A DNA stretch of 18,457 nt from an uncultured Murdochiella sp. (GTDB taxonomy: Bacteria; Bacillota; Clostridia; Tissierellales; Peptoniphilaceae), in the NCBI RefSeq assembly GCF_902488755.1, contig NZ_CABTXF010000024.1, forward strand, positions 1-18,457, in the 5' to 3' direction. A program made the position numbers and the translations under genes. The notes below the pieces were generated by a model. The model saw only the letters and a list, made by a program, of their open reading frames with translations. It did not search any database and was not told the origin of the DNA. This document shows, in pieces, positions 1-6,102 of this stretch (the stretch's first letter is position 1; each line of letters opens with the position of its first letter).

Positions 1-735
1 ATTCTTTTTAATGCTGCTGTTCTTCACCGTAAACGTCTTGTCGCCGTTAAAACACAGCGCACCGCCGTACCCCGTATTTTTCCCATTTTCTTCAAACGTA
101 CTATTTACAACGGAAAGAACCGCGTTGTTCGCCCAAATAACTCCGCCCTGCGCCGTTGCTTCATTATTCGTAAAGGTGCAGTGTGTCACAGTGCTTTCTT
201 CCGCTGAAGAGCGCAAATAGATAGCTCCGGCATTCACCGATGTATTGCCCGTGAAAGTCGAATCCTTCACAACCATTTTTTGCCCGTCAAGCTGGGCGAG
301 TGCGCCGCCATTTTGCGTCGCCTGGTTAGCAGAAAACGTGCTGTTTTCAATATCCAAACCTTTTTGATCGTAGATTGCACCCCCCCATTTTCCTTTGTTT
401 TCAATAAACGAGGAGTTTTTCACCGTAAAGAAATTGGATCCCCAAATAGCTCCGCCATAGGACTGTGCCGCCCGATTGCGCTGGAATGTCGCACCTTCAA
501 TTGTTGCAGTGGCTTGGGAACCAATCCAAAGCGCTCCGCCGTATTTGCCTTCATTCTCCTTAAATGTTCCGCCGGTAATGTTCAACGTGCCGTTGGTAAA
601 CACCACGCCGCCGCCACTGGCAGAAGTATTGTTCCGAAACGTTCCGCCTTTTATATTGATGGTGGTATTCGCACGCGCTTGAATTACACCGCCCCCTTGC
701 GTCGCGGTGTTGTTTTGCAAAATGGCGCCTTCTTC
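1..735 (-). repeat. Tandem FxxN / GGA(I) beta-helix repeats within the surface protein
   Basis: Translated on the minus strand, FxxN-type motifs occur at residues 218-221, 243-246, 269-272, 295-298, 319-322, 346-349, 373-376 and 399-402. They alternate with GGA(I/L/V)-type motifs at about 199, 226, 251, 279, 303, 328, 354, 382 and 409. The period is about 26 residues (about 78 nt). The DNA itself is not a near-identical tandem repeat: conservation is at the motif level, so this is an old, diverged array. It continues beyond the left edge. Confidence 0.85.
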
Positions 736-1290
736 AATGGTGAGGATGGATGGACCTTGATACAAATAAAACGTGGTGCCGTCATACCCCTCTAAATCCT
801 TAAAGTTTTGTACGACCGTGCCTTTTCCCAGTATTAAATGCGCGCTTCCTTTGTCAGCATCTCCGGCAACCATCATGGCTTGTCCATCATTGTTGCCATC
901 AAGAATGACGTTCTCAATACGCATCGTGGTGTTGTGATCCAGCGAAATAAGATCTCTTCCGCCCATACGCTTTAAGGTGTATTGCTGCCCTTCTTTCGAG
1001 CGCAAAAAGAGATTAACGGTAGATTTTCCCCAACTTCCTTCCTGTTCCGGAATGGTGTAATCCTTGTTCATCGTAATAACATATTGATTGGCTAAATCTT
1101 CCTGTTTACAGTTTTCTACTGCGGAAAACCAATCATCATATTCGCCAACCAGCGTGCCATCCTCTGTGGAACCCATGGCTCGTTTTGTCACGGTAAACGC
1201 CTTCTCGTCCTCTCCCGCTTCCGCCGTTAACGGCAGAAACGCAAGAAATAGAAAAGCGAAAGCCGCCAATACCCAATACCGTTTTTTCAT
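1..1290 (-). CDS. Secreted Pmp-type beta-helix repeat surface protein (5' part only)
   Basis: An uninterrupted frame of 430 codons starts at the ATG at 1290-1288 and runs off the left edge, so the C-terminus and any cell-wall anchor are not visible. The start is preceded by a strong ribosome binding site (AAGGAGGAG, 2-3 nt before ATG). Residues 1-25 form a classical signal peptide: KKR, a hydrophobic core, then AEA as the likely cleavage site. Residues about 50-185 look like the N-terminal cap of a right-handed beta-helix. From about residue 188 on there are repeats of 24-27 residues, each with a (T/S)FxxN motif and a GGA(I/L/V) motif, as in chlamydial polymorphic membrane protein repeats. 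Such proteins are surface adhesins or autotransporter passengers in other bacteria; here a cell-surface adhesin is inferred. The ligand is unknown. It lies 69 nt downstream of apt, with a weak terminator between them. Confidence 0.88.
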   Translation of the reverse strand, partial: MKKRYWVLAAFAFLFLAFLPLTAEAGEDEKAFTVTKRAMGSTEDGTLVGEYDDWFSAVENCKQEDLANQYVITMNKDYTIPEQEGSWGKSTVNLFLRSKEGQQYTLKRMGGRDLISLDHNTTMRIENVILDGNNDGQAMMVAGDADKGSAHLILGKGTVVQNFKDLEGYDGTTFYLYQGPSILTIEEGAILQNNTATQGGGVIQARANTTINIKGGTFRNNTSASGGGVVFTNGTLNITGGTFKENEGKYGGALWIGSQATATIEGATFQRNRAAQSYGGAIWGSNFFTVKNSSFIENKGKWGGAIYDQKGLDIENSTFSANQATQNGGALAQLDGQKMVVKDSTFTGNTSVNAGAIYLRSSAEESTVTHCTFTNNEATAQGGVIWANNAVLSVVNSTFEENGKNTGYGGALCFNGDKTFTVKNSSIKKN

Positions 1291-1324
1291 TTCTCCTCCT
1301 TAATCCATATGCAAACTATTTTCT

Positions 1325-1349
1325 AAAAACGGAAATAACGCCTCTTCCG
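1325..1349 (-). terminator. Weak intrinsic terminator between apt and the surface protein gene
   Basis: On the minus strand a CGGAA / TTCCG stem of 5 bp with a 10-nt loop is followed by TTTTT. It sits 10 nt past the apt stop codon. The stem is short, so partial read-through into the downstream gene is likely. Confidence 0.4.
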
Positions 1350-1359
1350 ACTGTTTTCT

Positions 1360-1896
1360 TTAATTTGTCCAGGTCAGCAAAGCGCGCACCGGATAGCCAG
1401 CTTTCTCCAACAGAGCGCGTCCGCCCAAATCGGTGAGTTCCGTCAAAAAAAGCGCTCCGACAACCACGCCACCTGCGGCTTCCACCAAATCACAAGCCGT
1501 TTTTGCCGTTCCGCCGGTTGCCAAAAGGTCATCCATTACCAGTACACGCGCGCCATCCGGAACGGAGTCCCGATCCACCTCAATGGCCGCCTCTCCGTAT
1601 TCAAGTGTGTAGGATTTCCGCACTAAATTACCGGGCAGTTTTCCCGGCTTACGCGCCATAATAAAGCCTTTATGCAACCGTGCGGCAACCGGTACTCCCA
1701 CAATAAATCCGCGCGACTCGGTGCCTAACACGTAATCAAAGTCCCAGTCCTTCGCAGCGTCGGCAAGCTGTTCCACCATTGCCTGCAGCGCATCCGCGTC
1801 CGACAATATCGTGGTGATGTCCTTGTAGCTAATGCCAAGTCCCGGAAAGTCTTCGATAACGCGCATCTGTTTCTTCAAATCCACTTGCTTGTCCAT
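1360..1896 (-). CDS. apt: Adenine phosphoribosyltransferase
   Basis: Converts adenine plus PRPP to AMP plus pyrophosphate in cytosolic purine salvage. The 178-residue length is normal for the family. The PRPP-binding signature of type I phosphoribosyltransferases is at residues 118-130 (VLVMDDLLATGGT), with the adjacent acidic pair that contacts ribose. The APRT-typical RKPGKLPG segment is at 82-89, and an ESRGF loop at 60-64 is also characteristic. The start at 1896 follows a GAGGAG ribosome binding site. The gene has a leader of about 175 nt that contains a small U-tailed hairpin. The surface protein gene lies downstream on the same strand. Confidence 0.96.
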   Translation of the reverse strand: MDKQVDLKKQMRVIEDFPGLGISYKDITTILSDADALQAMVEQLADAAKDWDFDYVLGTESRGFIVGVPVAARLHKGFIMARKPGKLPGNLVRKSYTLEYGEAAIEVDRDSVPDGARVLVMDDLLATGGTAKTACDLVEAAGGVVVGALFLTELTDLGGRALLEKAGYPVRALLTWTN

Positions 1897-1968
1897 TCTT
1901 CTCTCCTCGGTTTTCGCCTATTTTCTTCTTTCTTTCTCTTTCCATCTGAAGGAGAAAGGCGCTTTCCT

Positions 1969-1988
1969 AAAAAAGCATCTGCTTTTTG
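1969..1988 (-). promoter_or_regulatory. Small U-tailed hairpin in the apt leader (attenuator-like)
   Basis: On the minus strand AAAAAGC pairs with GCTTTTT across a 4-nt AGAT loop, and the T run extends to six. It lies about 75 nt upstream of the apt start. The arrangement resembles a small intrinsic terminator within a leader. No recognisable purine riboswitch core is present. Because it is nearly symmetric it could also act on plus-strand transcripts. Confidence 0.3.
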
Positions 1989-2023
1989 TTTCCTTGAATT
2001 TATTATCCCTGAAACGGAAAAAT

Positions 2024-2052
2024 TTGTTTCCCGCGTAACTTTATGATACAAT
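2024..2052 (+). promoter_or_regulatory. Sigma-70/SigA-type promoter for tRNA-Pro(CGG)
   Basis: A TTGTTT -35 box (2024-2029) and a TACAAT -10 box (2047-2052) are separated by exactly 17 bp. The tRNA begins 20 nt after the -10 box, the expected distance for a short leader. This is the best consensus promoter in the window. Confidence 0.7.
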
Positions 2053-2071
2053 GCCATGGTCAGCAATTCGA

Positions 2072-2145
2072 CGGGGTGTAGCGCAGCTCGGTAGCGCGCC
2101 TGCTTCGGGAGCAGGAGGCCGGAGGTTCAAATCCTCTCACTCCGA
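2072..2145 (+). tRNA. tRNA-Pro(CGG)
   Basis: A complete 74-nt cloverleaf. The acceptor stem CGGGGTG / CACTCCG has one G-T pair; the D stem is GCGC/GCGC with loop AGCTCGGTA; the anticodon stem is CCTGC/GCAGG with loop TTCGGGA, giving anticodon CGG at 2106-2108; the T arm has TTCAAAT. The discriminator base is A and CCA is not encoded. It is the only plus-strand gene I can support. It matches the tRNA-Pro(UGG) at 3652-3725 at 63 of 74 positions. Confidence 0.96.
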
Positions 2146-2220
2146 TTTTTCTTTTTATAAGCGTTGAAATCAAGCCATCTTCTTCAGAATATGTGGCGAT
2201 TTTCATACGACATGAGGAAA

Positions 2221-2245
2221 CCGGGAAGAGATTCCCGGCTTTTTT
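2221..2245 (+). terminator. Intrinsic terminator downstream of tRNA-Pro(CGG)
   Basis: A perfect 7-bp stem CCGGGAA / TTCCCGG with a GAGA loop is followed by CTTTTTT on the plus strand. It ends the tRNA transcript about 75 nt past the tRNA. On the minus strand the same hairpin has only TTT after it, so it may also help stop transcription coming out of dtd. Confidence 0.8.
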
Positions 2246-2348
2246 ATTGCTTTCTATTCCTTTTCCCAAGCGATAGTTTCTTCCGAAAAAAAACGCTTTT
2301 GTCCTCTTTTGTTTGCCATCCGGTTTATGCGTGTTCTGCATCCAGCTT

Positions 2349-2795
2349 TTACAACTCGTCGGTATCTATCCAGAGAGTGAACGGACCGTCATTGACGGAA
2401 GAAACTAGCATATCCGCTCCAAAACGACCGGTCTGCATATCCGGCAATTCCTCGCGAATGAGTGCCACCATTTCCTTGTAAAGGCTCTCCGCCAAGGCCG
2501 GTGGCGCAGCGGTAGCAAAACTCGGTCGATTTCCTTTCTTAATAGACGCAAAGAGCGTAAACTGCGAAACCAACAAAATGTTCCCGTGAACCGCCGCTAA
2601 ATCAAGGTTTGTCTTCCCTTCGCTGTCCAAAAAGACGCGTAGCTTGCGGATTTTTGTCCATAGGCGCACGACTTCCTCATGGGTATCTTCTGGACCAACG
2701 CCCAAATAAATCAGATAGCCGCGACGGATTGCTCCGATACACTCGCCATCAACCGTAACCGCTGCCTCTTTAACGGTTTGCAATACAGCACGCAT
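2349..2795 (-). CDS. dtd: D-aminoacyl-tRNA deacylase
   Basis: Hydrolyses D-aminoacyl-tRNAs (and mischarged Gly-tRNA-Ala in characterised members), recycling tRNA and keeping D-amino acids out of protein. The 148-residue length is standard. The two active-site motifs are present: SQFTLFA at 77-83 (family SQxT) and NDGPFT at 135-140 (the Gly-cisPro motif that enforces chirality). The start is 5 nt after the tal stop codon, so the two genes are probably co-transcribed and translationally coupled. The ribosome binding site is weak, which fits coupling. Confidence 0.95.
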   Translation of the reverse strand: MRAVLQTVKEAAVTVDGECIGAIRRGYLIYLGVGPEDTHEEVVRLWTKIRKLRVFLDSEGKTNLDLAAVHGNILLVSQFTLFASIKKGNRPSFATAAPPALAESLYKEMVALIREELPDMQTGRFGADMLVSSVNDGPFTLWIDTDEL

Positions 2796-2800
2796 GAGGA

Positions 2801-3517
2801 TTAGCGAATGGTAAAGCCGAGATCGGCGATATCGTGATTAAAGCCGACTACGGTATCGACGGAAAGCTGTTCCGGTGTCTTGTCCGTAATTTTGGCAAGT
2901 TTCTGCAAAACGCCGTCCGGGCAAGTGATGATATCCACGCCCAGTCTCTCGGCTTCATAAACATTCCATACTTCGCGTGTGGATGCCCAAAGCAGGCGCA
3001 CATGGTCGTATTGCTTGCAAATTTCGGAGGCTTCGGTCATGACCGGAATGGGATCCAGTCCGTTATCTGCCAACCGTCCCGCAAAAATGGAAACATAGGT
3101 GATCGCTTTTTCGCTTACCGCTTCGACAATGGCCTTTGTCTGCGCTACAGAATATACCGCCGTAACATTCAAATTCACACCTTCTGCGGAAAGACGAGCA
3201 ATAAGAGGAATCATGCTCTCGCCCTTGGTGTTCACGACCGGAATTTTCACAAAAACATTTTTGCCCAATACAGCGATTTTTCGTGCTTCTTGTTCCATCG
3301 TTTCCATATCGTCCGCAAAAACTTCAAAGGAAAGCGAGAGATCCGGAATCGCTTCCACCACTCTCTTGGCATACGGCGTATAATCCTCAACGCCTGCCTT
3401 TTTCATTAACGACGGATTGGTCGTAAAGCCGTCCACCAGACCGCTCTCGTATTGTTTTTTCATCGTCTCCAATACGGCACCATCCGCAAAGATCTGCACA
3501 TGAAAATCCTTATACAT
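2801..3517 (-). CDS. tal: Transaldolase, short staphylococcal type
   Basis: Class I aldolase of the pentose phosphate pathway that moves a dihydroxyacetone unit between sugar phosphates. The ATG at 3517 is chosen because AAAGGGGAG lies just upstream; an open frame continues further 5' but has no ribosome binding site and adds a non-conserved stretch. The resulting 238 residues match the length of the small transaldolase found in staphylococci. Motifs include FTTNPSL at 31-37, the Schiff-base lysine K91 in VFVKIPVVN, YVSIFAGR at 141-148 and LLWASTREV at 175-183. A related fructose-6-phosphate aldolase activity cannot be excluded from sequence alone. It precedes dtd and follows tRNA-Pro(UGG) on the same strand. 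Confidence 0.92.
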   Translation of the reverse strand: MYKDFHVQIFADGAVLETMKKQYESGLVDGFTTNPSLMKKAGVEDYTPYAKRVVEAIPDLSLSFEVFADDMETMEQEARKIAVLGKNVFVKIPVVNTKGESMIPLIARLSAEGVNLNVTAVYSVAQTKAIVEAVSEKAITYVSIFAGRLADNGLDPIPVMTEASEICKQYDHVRLLWASTREVWNVYEAERLGVDIITCPDGVLQKLAKITDKTPEQLSVDTVVGFNHDIADLGFTIR

Positions 3518-3612
3518 CGTCTCCCCTTTCTTGTCCACAAAGGCGTTGCATAGCCTACGCCAACGCAATGATTCCCCTACCTTCGGTCAAACGCATATTC
3601 ACTTTGTTTATC

Positions 3613-3640
3613 CTGAAAACCGCTTGTTTTCAGCGTTTTT
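3613..3640 (+). other. Hairpin between tRNA-Pro(UGG) and tal
   Basis: CTGAAAAC (3613-3620) and GTTTTCAG (3626-3633) form a perfect 8-bp stem with a 5-nt loop. On the plus strand it is followed by CGTTTTT, which makes it terminator-like. No plus-strand gene lies just upstream, and on the minus strand no T run follows. There it may instead mark the 3' trailer of the tRNA or the tal leader. Confidence 0.4.
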
Positions 3641-3651
3641 ACTGTATCTAC

Positions 3652-3725
3652 TCGGGGTGACAGGATTCGAACCTGCGACCTCATGGTCCCAAACCACGCG
3701 CGCTACCGAGCTGCGCCACACCCCG
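3652..3725 (-). tRNA. tRNA-Pro(TGG)
   Basis: A complete 74-nt cloverleaf on the minus strand. The acceptor stem CGGGGTG / CACCCCG is fully paired; the D stem is GCGC/GCGC; the anticodon stem is CGTGG/CCATG with loop TTTGGGA, giving anticodon TGG (complement at 3689-3691); the T loop is TTCGAAT. The discriminator is A and CCA is not encoded. It lies between the SAF oxidoreductase and tal, reading toward tal. Confidence 0.96.
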
Positions 3726-3761
3726 AAAAGCAGGGATATTCTACCACACTTTACCCCTGCT
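3726..3761 (-). terminator. Terminator-like hairpin after the SAF oxidoreductase, overlapping the tRNA promoter
   Basis: On the minus strand AGCAGGGGTA pairs with TATCCCTGCT (10 bp with one G-T pair) across a 13-nt loop. A short T run (TTTT, the first T being the last stem base) follows, and then the tRNA begins. It starts 13 nt after the stop codon of the oxidoreductase gene. The T run is short, so termination may be incomplete. The loop contains most of the -10 box assigned to the tRNA. Confidence 0.45.
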
Positions 3762-3766
3762 GTCCT
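3738..3766 (-). promoter_or_regulatory. Promoter for tRNA-Pro(UGG)
   Basis: On the minus strand an AGGACA -35 box (3766-3761) and a TAGAAT -10 box (3743-3738) are 17 bp apart. The -10 box ends 12 nt before the tRNA. The -35 box matches consensus at four of six positions. Confidence 0.5.
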
Positions 3767-3774
3767 CTGAATTG

Positions 3775-5025
3775 TTAGCCGATAAGGGAGTCTTGAAGGC
3801 TGCGCAGGCGATATACCTGCGTAGTCGGATCTAAAGCGACATCCTCTTCTGTCAGTACGCTATCTTTGGCGATATCTCGCTTTGCAACCGCATCGCCCAC
3901 GAACAGACCGATGGGAATGTGGTGTTCCTGCTGCTGCGTTTCATGGGTTTCGATACGTCCTCGTACACAGAAACCACCAATACCATCAATGGGTTCCCCC
4001 TTGGCAATATCCTTTTTGGCTACGGCTACGGTTTCGGAAACCGGCTTGGCAAGAGGGACGATGGCCGCTTTGTGATGTAGTACGGCACGCGCAATGGTCA
4101 ATGGCGTTTCCAGACTTCCCAGGTGGAAGGGGCGATAAAGAATATGATGGTTCCGCTCACCTTTTTTGAGCATGTAATTCATCTCCGCGGCAACCTGTGC
4201 ATTCTGTCCCTTTACAATCACAAAAACGCCGGGGGCAATGCCATCCACATAATCGACTACCCCAAAGCGCTGGAGTACTCCGCCTTCCCCAACAAGATCA
4301 AATTGCTTGACGGTCTCATCTAAGTCACCGGTAATGCCATGCATTCCTGCCACATCAGGTAGAAAACCAGTGGCATTGGAAAGAAGCGTCATCTCTGCCA
4401 TGGTTTTTGTACCATCCTGAAACGAAGCAAGCATGTGCGGATTCATCCCGCGTTCTTCCGCTTCCTGCCGTGCCGTGTCGGGATTAGCGTACAATTTTAG
4501 CTTATTGTTTTTTCCTTTTCCGGCAACGAGCACTTCCATACCCATGGCACGAGCAAAGTTGAAAAGACTAAATGTCGCCGCCGGTTCGTCTCCGTCAGAA
4601 CCGGTATACACCAGTCCTGCCGCATCAAAGAGCTGCTTCATCAGTACGCCAATGGTGATATCCACTTCGACATTCAACAACACCAGATGCTTCTTGGCTA
4701 AAAGGGTCGCCATCGAAACGCGCGCCCCAATTTCCGTAATGCCGGTCGCTTCCACGATAACATCCACTTCTTTGGAGCGAATGACCTCTTCGTAGTCTGT
4801 ACTGGTAATGATATTATGCGGATCCTGAGAACGATCCAGATAAATGCGTTTCGCTTCTTCGGCGCGCTCCGCCACTGCATCGCAAATGCCGGTAACACAC
4901 ATTCCCGGAATGGTGGAAATTTGGGCAATCATCCCCGTTCCCATCTGTCCGGCACCGATTACGCCAACGCGAATGGGCGAACCTTGCTTATCGCGCTCGA
5001 TGAGTTCCTCCACTAAATTAGCCAT
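3775..5025 (-). CDS. Rossmann-SAF oxidoreductase, homoserine-dehydrogenase-like
   Basis: A predicted cytosolic NAD(P)-dependent dehydrogenase of 416 residues. The N-terminal Rossmann domain carries GAGQMG at 24-29 (the GxGxxG dinucleotide loop). The middle part resembles the homoserine-dehydrogenase-like fold (VEATG at 91-95, NVEVD at 118-122). The C-terminus, about 332-400, looks like a SAF domain (VAVAKKDIAKGEPI and CVRGRIETHE). This matches the family usually described as predicted homoserine dehydrogenase with C-terminal SAF domain. The ACT or catalytic arrangement of true homoserine dehydrogenase is not visible, so the substrate is uncertain; related members act on small sugar acids. The start at 5025 follows AAGGAGGAAAAC. 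It lies 15 nt after the MreB-like gene and is the last gene of that group. Confidence 0.82.
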   Translation of the reverse strand: MANLVEELIERDKQGSPIRVGVIGAGQMGTGMIAQISTIPGMCVTGICDAVAERAEEAKRIYLDRSQDPHNIITSTDYEEVIRSKEVDVIVEATGITEIGARVSMATLLAKKHLVLLNVEVDITIGVLMKQLFDAAGLVYTGSDGDEPAATFSLFNFARAMGMEVLVAGKGKNNKLKLYANPDTARQEAEERGMNPHMLASFQDGTKTMAEMTLLSNATGFLPDVAGMHGITGDLDETVKQFDLVGEGGVLQRFGVVDYVDGIAPGVFVIVKGQNAQVAAEMNYMLKKGERNHHILYRPFHLGSLETPLTIARAVLHHKAAIVPLAKPVSETVAVAKKDIAKGEPIDGIGGFCVRGRIETHETQQQEHHIPIGLFVGDAVAKRDIAKDSVLTEEDVALDPTTQVYRLRSLQDSLIG

Positions 5026-5040
5026 GTTTTCCTCCTTGGA

Positions 5041-6099
5041 TCACCGTTTGCGTAGAATCTCACGGCTCATCACCTGCTGTCTCGTTTTATCCGCTAAAAG
5101 ATCGTCGCTCGCGTGCATACGACGAATCCAAGTTAACGCTTTTCCTGTACCGCGCACGACGGCGCTAATCGGTTGTTCCACATAATTTACACGGATGCCA
5201 CACCGTTTTTGAATGCATTCTCCCAAACCGCGAACAAGCGATCCCCCTCCGGAAAGAAGCATTCCCTGATCAAACAAGTCCGAGGAAAGCTCCGGGGGAG
5301 TTTGTGCCAACACGCGATACACCGTTTCCGCTATTTGCTGAAATTGCGGAGCAAGCGCTTCTTTCAGGTCCTCGCGTGTCAGATAGACACGACTTGGCAA
5401 ACCGCTCGCGCGGCTGCGTCCTTTTACTTCTATACGCTCCGGCGCATCCAATGCCAAGACGGAGCCTAAGCGCAATTTACTCTCTTCCGCCGTCTGTTCC
5501 CCAATCATCACTTGATGCTGATCAAGGATATAACGGGCAATGGCTGCATCAAAGCTATTTCCTGCTGTTGTCGTGGATTCTGCCACGACGATTCCGCCCA
5601 ACGAAATCAAGGCAACATCGGTCAGACCACCGCCCACATCGGCAATAAGGGTTCCATGAGGATCGGACACCTCTACTCCGGCGCCCAAGGCAGCTGCCAG
5701 AGGCGCTTCAATAAGAAATGTTTCATGCGCTCCGCCTGCCGTCGCCGCTTGTGTGATGGCACGCTTCTGCACTTGTGTGGCGCGAGAAGGAACGCTGATC
5801 ATCACATCCGGATGCAATAAACTCTTATCGATCGCACGATGCAGAAAAGCACCCAGCATTTTTTCCGTTGCGCGATAGTCGGAAACAACCCCATCCTGCA
5901 GGGGATGACGAGCAACGATATTCCCGGGGGTGCGACCAAGCATTTTTTTCGCCTCTTCGCCCACCGCCACAATCGCATCGGTATACAAGTCCAGAGCTAC
6001 CACCGAAGGCTCCTGAAACGTGATGCCTTCGGTTCGGGTAAATACCTGAATCATTGTCGTGCCTAAATCGATCGCCAAATTTTTACGTAACCATGCCAT
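5041..6099 (-). CDS. mreB: Divergent MreB-family actin-like protein
   Basis: An actin/HSP70-fold ATPase of 352 residues. In rods MreB filaments guide lateral peptidoglycan synthesis at the membrane. Visible motifs are phosphate-1 IDLGTT at 10-15, connect-1 IEAPLAAALGAG at 130-141 with the conserved glutamate E131, phosphate-2 ADVGGGLTDVA at 153-163, and adenosine LLSGGGSLVRGL at 281-292. It departs from usual MreB: phosphate-2 is normally DIGGGTTEVA, the connect motif is normally IEEPMAAAIG, and the C-terminus has a basic tail of about 25 residues. No mreC, mreD or rodA lies nearby. The start is 3 nt after the metK stop codon, with a TGGAG ribosome binding site inside metK. MreB, Mbl or a specialised paralogue are all possible. 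Confidence 0.82.
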   Translation of the reverse strand: MAWLRKNLAIDLGTTMIQVFTRTEGITFQEPSVVALDLYTDAIVAVGEEAKKMLGRTPGNIVARHPLQDGVVSDYRATEKMLGAFLHRAIDKSLLHPDVMISVPSRATQVQKRAITQAATAGGAHETFLIEAPLAAALGAGVEVSDPHGTLIADVGGGLTDVALISLGGIVVAESTTTAGNSFDAAIARYILDQHQVMIGEQTAEESKLRLGSVLALDAPERIEVKGRSRASGLPSRVYLTREDLKEALAPQFQQIAETVYRVLAQTPPELSSDLFDQGMLLSGGGSLVRGLGECIQKRCGIRVNYVEQPISAVVRGTGKALTWIRRMHASDDLLADKTRQQVMSREILRKR

Positions 6100-6102
6100 G
6101 GT

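Noticed and set aside
280..795. A 171-codon plus-strand open frame opposite the surface protein.
   Set aside because: The opposite strand carries a continuous repeat protein with signal peptide and strong ribosome binding site; this frame is its shadow.
2834..3409. A 191-codon plus-strand open frame opposite tal.
   Set aside because: Antisense to a well-conserved transaldolase, with no domain or start signal.
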